NCBI GenBank assembly: GCA_014218235.1
Contig: CM024758.1
Location: forward strand, 104,073,698 to 104,137,697
Direction of reading: 5' to 3'
DNA from: Colocasia esculenta
Lineage: Eukaryota; Streptophyta; Magnoliopsida; Alismatales; Araceae
DNA length: 64,000 nucleotides
Shown here one piece after another: positions 47,590-60,100 of the stretch (its first letter is position 1; every line of letters begins with the position of its first letter). The notes under the pieces are model-generated. The model did not search any database. It was not told the DNA's origin and saw nothing but the letters and a program-made list of their open reading frames with translations. The position numbers and the translations under genes are program-made.

Positions 47590-47870
47590 AACTAAAAAAA
47601 AAAAACCAAATATCTCCAAACTCCAAAAAAACCAAATATCTCCAAAACTCCAAAAAATCATATATTTTCAAAACTCCAAAAAAATCAAATATCTCAAAAC
47701 TCCAAAAAATCAAATATTTTCAAAACTCAAAGAATCAAATATTTCAAAAACTCAAAAAACCAAATATCTTCAAAATCCAAAACAAATCAAATATTTCAAG
47801 GCTCCAAAAATCAAAATTTCAAAAAAACCTCAAAACATCAATAATTAAACTCTAAAAAACGTTTTCATAA
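47590..47870. repeat. Short tandem array in B 3' region
   Basis: About twelve degenerate units of about 20-25 bp on the pattern CAAATATCTCCAAAACTCC with A runs. It lies between integrase and the antisense gene's 3' end. No coding role. Confidence 0.75.
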
Positions 47871-48494
47871 TTCCAAGCCGTTTGCATCCATGCATCTCAT
47901 TTGTTTATTTTATCTTTTGCCTATTTAATAAGGCTTAGCCCTTTGACTAATTATCAAGGTCGGTCACTCGTCACATTTTAAAGCAAGGGGCTAAGCCTAA
48001 GAACAGATCTAACTTGTCTTGTGGTTGTCTAAGTGTGCAGGACGCGAAAGAAAGAAGACGGCACTCACATCTCACCCGTCGCTCTCACCCGTCACTCAGT
48101 CGCAAACCATAAGATAAAAAGCTCCATTCCATTCCATTATATCATATACATCGTCATAACAAAAGGGGCAAACAAAAAGTACAAACCCTCAACCGTTCTC
48201 CCACGTACCCTCAGGAGGGCGGGGAGACGGAGGGGCCATCGCCTCGGCCCTGTCTCTACCCTCCGCGCTCTCTCCTGCCGCCGTGCCTCCTCCTCGTTCT
48301 TTGTCGTCCAGAGGAACCGGTCAAATAATGTCCAGCGGACGGACCCGCTCGCGGGATACTGCTCCTGCTGGCTGCAACGGCTGCGTCCGACCAAGGCTAG
48401 GGCCCTCTCCAGGTCCTTCATCTCGGACAGCAGTGTCGCAGCAGTGTTCCTCCTCCCCAGCTGGGTGCGGAGGCTCGGCCTACCGCGTGCGCAG

Positions 48495-51038
48495 TCACGC
48501 CGCATCCTCTGCCTCCTGCTGCCAGCGTGCCGCCGCCTCTACCTCCTGGCGCCACCGCGACGCCTCCTCCGCTGCCTCACACCACCGCGTACCTCCCCTA
48601 CCTCGGGGCGTAGGCGTAGCTCCGCCATCTCTGCCTCCAGCGTGGTCGTCCGCGCCAGGGCGTCCTCAGCTCCTGCTCCTGCAATATCAAACATCTTGTC
48701 AGAACTCACAAAAGAAACAAAAAGCCAGGGGCATCTAAGTAAGTAACTTACCGCTCCTGCAGCTAGGCGAGGGCGTCCTCCGCTCGGGCCACCGCCGACG
48801 CTAGCTGGCCCTCCAAAATGGAGCGGCCAGGATCCTCTCAGGAGAGGAGGCACCCCACATCTGCTGGGCCCTGTCCAACTCTGCCCGCTGCAAAAGAAAC
48901 AACAGGGGTCAGTCTACTGAAACTAGAAATAGAAGGGTAGGGTGCAAAATACTCACCAGCTGGTCCACCACCACCTGAAGATCATCTCGCTGCTGGATGG
49001 TGGAGTGGAGGACGCCCTCGAGCGAGGAAATCTGTCCATCGAGGTCAAGCTGCAAACACAAGCCAAGTCAGTCACACAATTAACTAAGAACTCAAAAGAG
49101 ACTGAAAGCAGTAAAAACTACGGTCGCCGGGTCCCCTGTACACCTGGGCACCGTACCTCCGAGCGTAGGCCGGAAGTAGTCCTCGTCGCTCGTGGCCTCG
49201 GAGACCACCTCCTTGCCTGCTGCTCCCAGTCGTCCAGCTGCTCCTGGACCGGACCGTCCAGTCCGTGACCTGCTGGATCCCCCGGAAGCTCCGTCCTGGT
49301 CTCTCCCATGGCCTCTGTTGGGTCGGGAACTCCACCACCGCCTGGTGGAGTCACAGAGTACGCGCCACTAGCCGGTGGTGGAGCGGGATCACCGTGTTGA
49401 AACAATGAAGCAAATGTCCCTACCGAAGTAGGGACGGCCCCGCTCCACCCATGGCTGGGCGGCGTCGTTCTCCCGACATAGGGAGTCCACCGTACCTTCA
49501 CACCACAAGCAAAGACCTATCAGTCAACTGTCAAAAATCAAAGCAAAGGAAAGGGTAGGGTTAGAAGTACTGACATGGCCGAATGGGGATGGTGTCCAAG
49601 ATGTCGTGAATCAGGGTCACCTGTCGCCGCGGGGACGCTCATCGCGGCAAAACGCCAGCGCTGCAGGAGAGGTACAGCGCCGCGTCGCCTCGCCACCTCG
49701 CGACCCAGGGAGGGGAGGTGGTAGTATGCCCACACCTGCAAGAGCAACACAAGTCAGTACCACAGTTAATAAGCAGGAAGAGCAGCAAAGGGTAAGGGTA
49801 GAAACGTACCTGCAGGAGTGGGAAGAATCCCGCGACACCTGTCTCCCGGCTGGAGGTGCCCAGACTGTCGAAGAGGTGGGCCAGGAGGGCCGCACCCCAT
49901 GCATAGCTGCCCACACTGGGCAAGTCCTCCAGCAAAGGCAGGCATCGGCAGCCAACTGGCTCCCCTCTGGTCCCCAGGATCAGCTTCCCAATCACGAGGG
50001 TCAGGAACCGCCGCAAGTCTCTGTCCGCAGCATCTCCCTCCTCCACCTCCATCGCTGCTCTGGCCTCCTCTGTCAGGCGGGCCATGTACTCCGCCTGTCC
50101 CTCTCCGGTCCGGTGGCGCGCATTCGCCACCCCTAAACTCGCCTGCAGCGCTGTCCGCCGCACCAGTGACGATCTCTCTCCTCTCACCTCCAATCCAAGC
50201 AACCTCTCCACCGGCTCCTGATAGCTGGTGTAGGTGACCCCGGTCACCGCCTGGCCATCCACGCGCAGGCCGGTGATCCGTACCACGTCCTCTAGCGTGG
50301 GGATCATGTGTCCCCACGGGAAGAGGAATGCGTGGCACTCCGGGTCCCACCTCTCCTTCAACGCCTGGATGAGTGCCACATCCGGCGCCAGCTCCTCCAA
50401 CCGCAAGAAAGGCCCAAAACCCATACCCCCTATAGTCAGCACCTCTGGAAGTCCGGCAATCCATCGTAGATTGCCCGGACGACGACCACCCAGTCGGGAC
50501 CGCAACTCACTCTGCAAAACAAACATCAAAAAGATCAGAAGTCAGCAGGGGAAACCAACAAGACCACTCTCTGTCCTGATAAGGCGACAAGGGGTCTATC
50601 GCCTTCTGAAGGCGACAGTAAGACCCCGCCGCATTCATGCCTGTTCACGACAGGAACCCTGTCACCTTCTAAAAGGCGACAGGGGGCCCATCGCCTTCCT
50701 TCTGGTAAGGCGACAGGACCCCTTCGCATTACCAGGGTCGACCAAAACAGCTTCGCCCGTTCCTGGCGTTCCTCCTTGGGCGAAACGCCCTACACCGAGT
50801 GCTCCGCACTCCTGTTCCATACATTCATGGTTTAGGATCAGGGACCGACCTTCTGGGGCCCGACGGGCTCGTCGTCGTCCCCCGCCGCCGGCGCGCGCAA
50901 TCTCCTCCTCTGGAGTGACCGGGGGAAGCTCCGGGGCCGTCGTGGATGGCCCCTCGCCCGGTTGTTGTCGCGGATTATTTTCTTGCGACGCCGGCCGCCG
51001 CCATCGCCGCCTTGCCCTTCGCCGTGCTCACCTTCCAT
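48495..51038 (-). CDS. Antisense spliced plant mobile domain (PMD/MAIN-like) gene inside B
   Basis: Reads opposite to B's genomic RNA. Exons with GT-AG introns: 50850-51038 (63 codons, MEGEHGEGQGG), 49810-50511 (234), 49571-49735 (55), 49157-49495 (113), 48957-49049 (31). All five join in phase 0, giving 496 codons without a stop. The core matches the plant mobile domain: ALKERWDPECHAFLFPWGHM, PTLEDVVRITGLRVDG, LLQVWAYYHLPSLGR, VRWTPYVGR. Exon 5 is a coiled-coil heptad stretch (ISSLEGVLHSTIQQRDDLQ). Exon 6 (48752-48887) has a one-base shift and then a stop, and exon 7 (48495-48678) is coiled coil in another frame, so the C-terminus is damaged. Introns are 69-338 bp. The exon 3 donor is weak and the frame there is uncertain. 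PMD proteins are linked to silencing and genome stability; the role here is unknown. Confidence 0.72.
50581..50740. promoter_or_regulatory. Dyads inside intron 1 of the antisense gene
   Basis: Four or five GGCGAC-N9-(G/A)TCGCC-type pairs, some with decayed second arms, within the 338-bp first intron of the antisense gene. Spacing stays at nine while spacers differ. Confidence 0.55.
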
Positions 51039-51300
51039 CGGCCGGTTCTCCAAGGGGGAAGGGAAAGGGAGGAGGAAAGAAGAAGAAAGAAGAAGAAGAA
51101 GAGGAAAAGGCGGGGCTCGCCGGCCGGCGATCGCCGGTGAAGAGGAGTCGCGCGGAGGAAGACCGGAATAGGAAGGGGAAAAGAGAGGAGTTGTCGTTTT
51201 CGCCGGAGGAGGTAAAGAGGGAAGAAGGAGAGAGTGAAGTTTTGGAAAAGAGGAAGAAGAGAGAGGGGTGCTCGGCCCGAAATTCAAATCACCTCGGGAC

Positions 51301-51425
51301 TTGTGAACGCGACATTACCCCCATCACCTTCTGGTCAGCTGGCGACAACTCCCATGTTGCCTTCACTTTACTGAAGGCGACCGTTGACCAGTCGCCGTCC
51401 TGGTGGCGACATACCCTACGTCGCC
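51301..51425. promoter_or_regulatory. Dyads upstream of the antisense PMD start codon
   Basis: Pairs GGCGAC-N9-GTTGCC, GGCGAC-N9-GTCGCC and GGCGAC-N9-GTCGCC lie about 300-380 bp before the ATG at 51038. Between them and the ATG the leader is CT-rich (minus strand). Confidence 0.5.
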
Positions 51426-51876
51426 TTCACAACCCAGTGCACAAAAAGCCCCACAAATCAATTCTCATTGCAACAATTCAAGGTTTACATCAAATAAAAG
51501 TCATGAAAAGCAAAAATCAAAATGTCTCTCATCCCCCATTACATCAAGCCCACGTCAAGTCCCATCAAAGCTCAAAAAGTACAATCAACTCTCGCTCTCT
51601 GGCTTCATTGTCCCAAGTGGCCGAAGCCTCTCATGTTCCCGGAGGTACGCCTGGTACGTTTCCCGGTCCTCATCAAGTCTCGGCGGAAGTGCATGCGTAG
51701 CGCACGCCCTCACAAGGCCAAAGCGCTCCGCACGGCACCTCCTGCTCGTCCTCCGGGCTCCCCAGCCGCCGCTTCTTCACGGGAGGCAAGTGTGCGGCGG
51801 AAGCACTCTCGTCCTCGTCTTCCCGACTGCAGGTAGCACCACTGCGGGTTGTAGAGTACGGTCGCCATATTCCCTA

Positions 51877-52014
51877 TCAATTGCAAATCCAGTCGCGTCC
51901 AAGTGGTAGCCGGATCTCCGCTCTGCGCAATGCCGCTACACCCAAAGCAAAGTGCTCCACGGTAGGGTACTGAAGTAGAGGCGCCATGCATTCCTCGTCT
52001 TCTTGTCCGCCGTC
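51877..52014 (-). other. Possible further antisense exon, unassigned
   Basis: After a GTGCAG acceptor-like site, 45 codons are open (ECMAPLLQYPTVEHFALGV). An overlapping frame reads KTRNAWRLYFSTLPW and LIGNMATVLYNPQWCYL, which looks like decayed protein sequence. I do not recognise the family and could not join it to other exons. Confidence 0.3.
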
Positions 52015-52906
52015 CTGCACAAAACCTTGTCAGAGAATTTGGCCGCCCCGCCAATGAAGTTCAAAGGATGGCACCCGAAGATCCGACTGTCGGTGGTGGT
52101 GGGATTGTCAACAGGCTTAAATTTATCCTCACACCCAACCAACACTCAAGAAGGATCATGGAGCCATAAAGGAAACCCCCCCCCCCCGTGGAGGCCGAGT
52201 AAGACCCGAGTAAAGATACGCCAAGACGGCGTGAGAGAGTGAAAGTCCCCGCCATACCCCACTAATAGCACTAAGGCTCGCGTAGTCTATGAGGTGATCC
52301 CCGGACGGGAAGAGGACCACCCACACAAACATATGGCCACGGCCTTTGCTATCTCCGGTGGTCCGTACTCTTGTTTTTACATTGGGAGATGACCCACTTA
52401 GACAACGGAACTAAAGGATGAATTGTGGGATAATCATGGTATGAACATCCCTCGGATCGGTCATGAACTCCCCTAGAATAAGTTTCGGGTTGATGGGCTC
52501 AACAGTGTAGCTTATACTTTGCTCGTCCCCCGGCTTGGTTTGGGAAGAGCTAAGAGGCTTCGACCTCCTCTAGAAGGACGGTCGCCTCGAACTTGAGAAA
52601 AATGAAAGTAGGTTTGTGGGGTGCCATAATTCTATGAGGGCGTGATGCTATGCCAATCAAAATGAGATCTTGTAGGAGTTGTGAGCCGCTATCAAAACCC
52701 CACCTAAACCCCACTCTCTCAAGAACGGATAACAAACATGGGTAAGGCTTTGATCATCGGGGTGATCCAAGTGAGCTTAGAATAGCGGCGGGAGGCCGGG
52801 AAGAGCTAGAAGGCTAAAAAGAGAGAAGGGAGGAAGAAGAAGAGCAAAATTAATAAAGAAATTCATAGAAAAAATTCACTGAAAATTGAAAACACCAAAA
52901 ACTTAC

Positions 52907-53062
52907 CTCTCTCACTTCCTTGCTCCGGCTCAAGTGGTTGGGGACGTCCGTCAAACTCATGTGAGCTTCATAGGTCGCCCAAGCACGCTTCAGACCTTCA
53001 TAAGCCGCCTCTCCACCCATGGGAGCAAGAGGAGCTCTCTTCATGGCCATGAGAGCTTGCAA
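52907..53062 (-). CDS. First exon of a second antisense transcript in B
   Basis: ATG at 53062, 52 codons (MQALMAMKRAPLAPMGGEAA), then an exact GTAAGT donor in phase 0, matching the phase of the PMD exons. A TATA box lies 57 bp upstream of the ATG. No family recognised. The next exon is not resolved: the nearest acceptor (near 52880) would bring an immediate stop. It could be the true first exon of the PMD transcript or a separate gene. Confidence 0.45.
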
Positions 53063-53118
53063 AACTTGAAGAAAAGAAGAGAGAGGAGAGAGCTATGAAT
53101 TTGGCCTCTCACCCCCCT

Positions 53119-53126
53119 TATTTATA
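53119..53126 (-). promoter_or_regulatory. Antisense TATA box in B
   Basis: TATAAATA on the minus strand, within CTCTATAAATAAGG, 57 bp before the ATG at 53062 and about 150 bp from the dyad group at 53275-53365. Confidence 0.55.
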
Positions 53127-53274
53127 GAGCAATAACACTCCTATTTCTGCTTGGATAGGGTAGAGAAGACCCATTAGGAGTGGGACTTGAGTGGAGAGCA
53201 ATTGGAATCCAAATGGGAGTCAAACTCAAGCTTGGGGCTGAAAGCTTTTGAGCTCAGGCTGAGAAACCTGTGAA

Positions 53275-53365
53275 AGCGACATATCGACACGTCGCCTTCA
53301 GGGTGGCGACAAGTCTTACGTCGCCTTCTTCAGTCAAGGGTCGCGACATGCCCTATGTCGCCTTC
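53275..53365. promoter_or_regulatory. Dyads upstream of the antisense TATA box
   Basis: Three pairs: GCGAC-N10-GTCGCC, GGCGAC-N9-GTCGCC and GCGAC-N9-GTCGCC, placed 150-250 bp before the antisense TATA box. Confidence 0.6.
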
Positions 53366-53399
53366 TGATCAGTTTACACTGTCCTGCTTATTCCTCTGT

Positions 53400-54465
53400 G
53401 ATTGCTTAGAATGTTTGCACACATGCTTTAATGTCCATTAATTGGTGCGTTGCATTGTATCATATCTATCTTTACTGCTTTGATTATTGAAAACCCATAA
53501 AAATCAGAAAATGCAGGAAAAACATAAAAAATCAGAAAATCATCCAGAAAATCAAAAGAAACAGCTCGTCAGGTAAGTCAGGTAAGTATCTCTAACGCTA
53601 ATCCCTCCGCATTATTATATGATATCTACACTATTATATCAGCTCAAGGACCGGCTGGTTCCCAGTGTGTTCTAGGATCTGAGTTCCCCTTCATCAAAAA
53701 CAAGGATGATCTAGGTGCACGCTACTAATCGCTGGATAGGCCGTTGGGTGATATGACTCGGGGACGACGGATTTTATCGCACGTCGGGGATGCGAAGTGT
53801 CTTGACCCTTGCTTATATTGTCTAGCAATATTATCCTTGAATACTTGTTATTTTCTCCCTTTCTTTGCATTCGTTTTTATGATTTCTTTTTCCTTTAGCC
53901 CAGCATGCATCATGTAGGAATTTTGAGCTTCATGAATCATATTTGTCAAAGTCAGCTTCCCAATGATGTCCCAACCAAGATCCTCATTTCCAGACAAGAA
54001 TTCCACTCTGAATTTGAAAGTTTTCCTCGAGCCTGTGCTCGGTTCAGTTTGCCAGTATGGTTCCTATACAGGATTCCTCTCATCCTCATTCATTAAAATA
54101 GTCATTCCTTTATCTCTGATCCGCTCATTAGTCGTGACCCGCTCAAAGGCCAGAGTCGAATCGACCCGCCGGGCAGCACCTATCCCCTAATGAACGAAAC
54201 CTGCACGCTAAAGATAGCCAGGGTACCTCTTGAATCAGGACGTTGATCACTTCTTTTCTTTTGATTTTTATTCATCCCAAGTAGGAACCATCCTTGCATT
54301 CTGTTCCCAGCCATGTTCGAGGTTAGCCAGATAATTCTTGCTGCTTATTCATCCAGAGTGGGTGTCTCTTTACCTTGATGCCCGCTTTTTAGCTCATTCC
54401 GCTACATCGCCATTTCATGCCATCTTCGCTCCATCACCGCTCCACTCCCTTGCAAAGCAAGCATC
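53400..54465 (+). other. B 3' untranslated spacer
   Basis: No gene recognised on either strand. Confidence 0.5.
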
Positions 54466-54479
54466 AAGGAGGGGCAATC
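54466..54479 (+). other. B polypurine tract
   Basis: AAGGAGGGGCAATC directly before the 3' LTR; sets B's plus orientation. Confidence 0.75.
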
Positions 54480-55849
54480 TGTAGACACCCATTTCTGACC
54501 CATAAGTCGAGTAAAATCCTTGTCGTATCATTGATGCCCACATTGGCTCATCATCGTCAAGCTGGCTTTCTCCGATCATGACATCATTTCCATTAGTTCA
54601 TCGCCCTGGAGGACCCTTCCGGTCAAATCAATCTCTCTCACTATAGCTCTCTAAGTTAGGAGTCTGATGTTTCAATCCGAAGGCTGCACATGGAGATTGG
54701 ACACATTGCATGGCCAAAATGCAGAAAAGTCATGAAGGCGACCGGCCTATGTCGCGTTCTAGAAAACGACATCCCCTATGTCGCGATCTTAAATCCATAT
54801 TTTAAATCCTTGAAAAATCGCAAAGTGACTTGAAATCACCTTCCTTATGAGGAAGGCGACGTATCGAGCCGTCGCATTCAGGAAGGCGACACAAAGGCCG
54901 TCGCGTTCAGGACCTTAAACAGGAAACTCTTTCCGAGGCCAACTTGGACACATGCCAAAGATGGTAATTGCTTCTTTTGGACGTCCAAATCACGTCCAAA
55001 TCCTTTCAAATTTGGAAGAGATCTTCCTAACTGTCCCTTTCCAAGTCCAATTGCCCATGCCCGCCATACATAGCCAGAGTCGGACTCCATCCCATTATTC
55101 CTCTCAGACTCGAGTTGGGAATAATCACCCATAAGTACCTCGTCTCTCCATCTTTTGGTGCAAGGCGGATTCATTAGTTCGCTGAGCAAGAGAGCTTTCT
55201 CTTCCAAGAAGAGTGTTCTCCCCCAGATGACTCAGGAGAGCCCTCCAGGGCGTTTCCTCGGCTACATAATTTCTCATCCCTTCTTCGCCTTATTTCTTTC
55301 AATTCATGCATGCATAGTCTTGTTTTCTTCATAGAATAGCATTAGATCACGACACACACACCTAAACTTAACACCCACAGGGGTTAAAAACTCCAATCTT
55401 GTGAGTTCCCCCCATATTAGTTCATGTTCACATGCTTTTCATTGAATAGATTTCATACACACGAATTCTAATGGGTGTTTCTCTTGTTTAAATCACTTTG
55501 GCAGGTGTTCGAAGGTCAGAGCAAGGTGAGGCTCTTGCCCCTCGGCCGGCTGAGGAGCAGGAAGACAAAGAACTCAAGTCTCCCCCCACAGAAGAGGAAG
55601 GCGACCAGGCCACTGTCGCGATAAAGAAGGCGCCGACGCCTACGTCGCGTTCAATTGAGAGCAAGGCGACGCCACATCTGTCGCTTTATCAGGTACGCCT
55701 CCTTTTTACTTTTCCTTTCCAAGGTAGTCAGCCCCTCATCTCACATCAAAGGCGACTACATTGGTGGCGATCACGGTACTTTTCCCTATCCTTTACTCTT
55801 ATACGCATGCGCACATATTTCTTTTTGGGAGCACAATCCCGTGATTACA
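54480..55849 (+). repeat. B 3' LTR
   Basis: 1370 bp, collinear with 27866-29244. Dyads are better kept here: GGCGAC 54855-54860 with GTCGC 54871-54875, and GGCGAC 54885-54890 with GTCGC 54900-54904, where the 5' LTR has GGTGAC. Confidence 0.92.
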
Positions 55850-55854
55850 CCGAC

Positions 55855-57167
55855 CTCCCAGACCCCCACCAGGGACCCTGAAGTTCACGTCGCCACCCAC
55901 GGATCCGAAGATCCGAAGGGTTAGAAGAAATAGTCTAGTGAGATATGTACTGAATTTAAATAAACTATAACAATCTATATAATATACAAAAGTCTGTACA
56001 ACATGTCCCAAGCAAAAGCACAGGTACAAGAAGAAAGGTGCAGTCCTTAAGGGGCATACCCTGAGGACTTGCAAAGCACAACTCTCTACTCACTCAGGTA
56101 CAAGAGCTCACAACACTCGCTCTCACTGCTGCTGACAACACAAGGCTCACAGCCGCCTCTGCAACCCATTAAACACCGAGCTCCCGCGACGACGAGCCCC
56201 TAACTGAAGGAAGTAAAGGGGTGAGCCTCGCGAACAAGGCCCAGTAGGTATTACCAGTCCCTCACTGCCAGAGCACAGGAACTTCGAAAACAAAAAACTA
56301 CCTAGAAAGCCGTAAAGCGAGGAACACCTACAGCAGGGTACTACAAAGCAGCGGAATAGAACAGTACAACACCACGACCACCAACAAAGGTCATGACACA
56401 CACACAACTCCCGCAGAAACCAACGGAGTCGGGCACAAAGCAGAAGCAACCCTCGGCACACCCACCAAGACCACGCAACAACCAGGCGAGAACGACGTCT
56501 CACCACAAGCACAACCACCTCAGACCTCCACAAGGTCGAGGGCCTACAAGCATAACCACCTCGGACCCCGGACACACAGTGAGGTCGGAAAGCCACACAC
56601 GCTGGTGCCACCACAGACTGGCACCCAAGAACAGGACTACGAAACCGATAGAACACCGAGCATAAACCACCAGAAGCACGGGTCCGCACAAGGCCAAACC
56701 AACGACGCCCACGAAAACTAGACACGGCCGGGCTATAACCGTCGTGCAAGCTAGGGCAATGGATAACACTTGAAAACGTCATCACAACAACAGCAACCAA
56801 GCCACCGCCGCTAGCAGCCAAGAGGGGGACACGCCGTCCACGCCCTCAAGATAGAGCCGCCACAGAAACACACAACGCACGCAACACCACATCCTGGCCA
56901 AGCTGCGGCCCCATGCCTAGCACCACTACGTGCCTCCGGAACCAACATAGAGAGAGGCAGTGAGACAAAGGACTATCTGGGCCGCGCCGGGAAGAAAACT
57001 GCCTCAACGACCTCGGCATCCCGCCCCAGACAAGAGAGCTTCACAAATGACTCAGCGTCGCTGTCCAAACCTCGTTTTCCCCTCTGCTATAGAGTCCGCC
57101 AAGTCGGCTGCCAACTCGAGCATGCTCGTAGCCCGGAGTACTCCCTCAACAGGCTCCCGAGGACGGG
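55855..57167 (-). repeat. A 5' LTR, middle piece
   Basis: Continues the A LTR after B, matching 21105 onward (CTCCC-GACCC, then GGATCCGAAGATCC), up to C's target-site copy ACGGG (57163-57167). Confidence 0.85.
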
Positions 57168-60100
57168 TGTCACGCCCCTCCAATTAAGTAGCGGAATAAA
57201 TCGGAGGGAGACATGAACAACGAGTATGGTAACGACAATTGCGCATACTTTCGCAAACATCAGAGCATCTGATGAACAATAATTGAAATAAACTTTTGAT
57301 TTCATTATAAAATTGCTAAGGCTATTACAACCACTAATTCAGAGCCATTACAGAAGGCTCAATAACATCATTACATTGAAAAGAAATCTAAAGCAATAAC
57401 TACTAGACTCTATAGTACTAGGGCAACTTCATCAACTGACTCCAGGACGCTCATCACTCTAATCCCATCCCATTGGTACGTATAACGTCATGGTCCGACT
57501 TACCTGAGACACAATAACAAATAACGAAGGGTGAGCGATAACGCCCAGTAGGACTTAAACCTCAATAGTCAAGTAGACTTTAAATAATTAATGCTTAAAA
57601 AGGTAGAGTAATTAATGATAGAGAGAGTCATGTAAAGTCGAGAAAGTAATAGCACAAGTAACATGGTTCAAATAGCAGATGAATCAAGTATAGCACAATG
57701 ATTAAAGTCAAGTCACGCAATAGCAAGTAATGTCATTGTCAAGAAATAGCAAGCGACATGTATAGCAAGAAGAGAGATAGTAGATAGTCATGTAAAGAGT
57801 AAATTGCACGTTGATTGATTTTCATCAATCGAAATAGTATAGCACTTTTGATTAACTTCCGTCAATCGTAATAGTAATGGCACTTTGGTTATCCGTAGAT
57901 AGCCGAGAGAGAATATAGCACTTTTATTGTCAAGAGACAATGAGAGAGTATAGCACTTTGAATGAGATCAAGTCGCGATAGCACGCAATAACTCAAGAGA
58001 GCGAGTATCAAGTAGAGCAAGTAGAGAGTATGACAGTAGTCGCTCAATAACATTTCAGTAATAGTCAGTGGCAGTACAGTAATAGTGCAGTACGTCTGAA
58101 TTAACAGACTAAGAGTAACAGTGTAACAGTCAGATGTCTAGTTAATTCAGAAACAGTCAGTCCGAACCGGTGCAATGCAGAACACCGTCTATAGCCCCTA
58201 CAATTATTTTCGGGTGGCTCTCTGCCCCCAGGACTAGATTGGAGCCCCTCAGACACTCTCCGTGCCATGAACAGTATGCATTTAAGTCAGTAGAGTTGCA
58301 AGACCCTTTTTAGCGCTAGATAGTAGAAGCCATAACAGCTCAAAGGTACCAAGAGAGTAAGAGATAGACGAGATAGTAGAGTGAACGAGAGTATAGAGAC
58401 AGTAGATGAGATCTTATGGCCATTGCACATGAAACATCGAGTAAGGAGCGATAGTAACAGTTGCACAACACGCGTACGGTGTTGGTAGTCAGGTGGAATT
58501 CACTACCTTTCCGCTGGCCACGTTACGCACAGGTCCAGAGGTTCGACGTGATTCAAGATAAGAGAGAGAACAGACTAAGGTCGTATAGATCTTACTGATC
58601 CCTAGAGTGTATCATAGGTATTAGGGTACAACCAGCTCGTCGACCATGTTGGAATCCATGGACAGAGGAGACTTATGGAGGCCTTGAACAAAGACTCACT
58701 AGTCCGGCAGAAGGAGTATCCGACGGAGAGTTCGCCCAAGTCAAGAGAGAGTGTGTATATAGAAACAAGTGCCCAACGTTCTAGAGGAATTCTAGAACAG
58801 TGGAGCGTCAGTAATGGTATTCCCAAAATATCACGAGAAAACGTAGACAAGTTCATTTAAAATAGGGTAATTAATATATATAATTGAAATAAATTGCTAG
58901 ATGTACACGTGACAATTTTTATGCCAAGTTAAGCCATATTGGATGGTTCAACGTGGGTGCAAGTGTAATAGAAAATCATGGACAAGATAGATCATGTGAT
59001 TAACTTAATTAATTAAAATATATTCAATAATTACAACTTCGTTTTTCTTTGTACATGACAGTTAATAAGACATGGGGGTGACTGTATAACAATAGATCTT
59101 GCAAAAAGGTGGGTTTTCCTGCAAAAAGCCAGAACGCGACGCACCATTGTAAGGGTCGCAACGGGGTTCAGGCAGAACGCGACAGGGGCTTGTAAGGGTC
59201 GCGACGGGCTTGTCTGAACAGGCAGGCAGATCGCGACAGGGCTCATGAGGATCATGACGGTTGTTCGGTCAGGCAGCCAGAACGCGACAGGGTTCCCTGT
59301 TGCGATTAGATCGCGACAGGTGATCGTGTCACGACGGCCTTGAGAACGCAACCTATCGGGCCGTCATGTTCTCAGGTTCTGGTCCTGAGTTCGAGCGGGA
59401 AAAGGACAGAGCCTCGGGTTGCAGGCCAAGTTAACATGTTTTGACACTGGTTGCTTAAAAAATTCATAACTAATTGTATAGTCGATGAAAAATCATGAAA
59501 CAAGTTGCAAATTGATCTAGACATACATGGCCACTTACAGTAATAGGAATTTTAAAAGATAGAGTTTCAACATGCCTTATTAAAGTCAAACATGGAGTAC
59601 ATGACACAGTGAGCAGTTGAGATGAGAGAATTAATTCACGAAGTAGGGTGGATAAAATTAGGCTTTTAGAGGCAAAAGATGCCTAACATGCATCATATCT
59701 CTAATAAAAATTTCGAGGCATGATATAGAGTATTCAAGAAGATATGAATTAAACATGAAGGTTTGGGGTCAAGAGAGTTGCAGAACTTCAAAATTCAAGA
59801 AGAAAATATTGGCTTGATGAAAAATTATGAAACTTGAGGGTTTTGTTCCTGTTGCATGGAACAATCTACAGACAAAATATTAGGATTTTAGCTTGTGAGA
59901 ATGCCTACCTTTGGTCGATTTCCTCTTCTAGGGCTAGAACTTGAAGAACTCGGGTTAGCTTTGATGGAGTCTTCTCCCCACAAATTCTCCCCTTCCTTGG
60001 CCTCTCCTCCAGTTTCAGCAAGCCCCAACAATGTGTTAGGGCCGGCCATGGAAAGATTGGAGAGTATTTATGCTTCCCATGTTTCTATTTCCTAATAGTA

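Larger units (their letters stand above)
27866..55849 (+). mobile_element. Element B: Ty3/Gypsy Tat-lineage retrotransposon with antisense gene, split by D
   Basis: Exact CCGAC target duplications (27861-27865, 55850-55854). LTRs are 1.38 kb. Sense order is gag, protease, RT-RNase H, a second RNase H of the archaeal-like type, then integrase. The second RNase H and the long 3' region are marks of the Tat lineage. D (8.5 kb) sits between protease and RT. Between integrase and the 3' LTR lie about 7.7 kb, including an antisense spliced PMD gene. All sense ORFs are broken. Size without D is about 19.5 kb. Confidence 0.9.

Noticed and set aside
47505..47855. A 116-codon plus-strand frame rich in Lys/Asn/Ser
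   Set aside because: Translation of the short tandem array; not a gene.
50234..51700. A 488-codon plus-strand frame in B
   Set aside because: It is antisense to exon 1, intron 1 and part of exon 2 of the PMD gene and shows no family; the spliced minus-strand model explains the region better.
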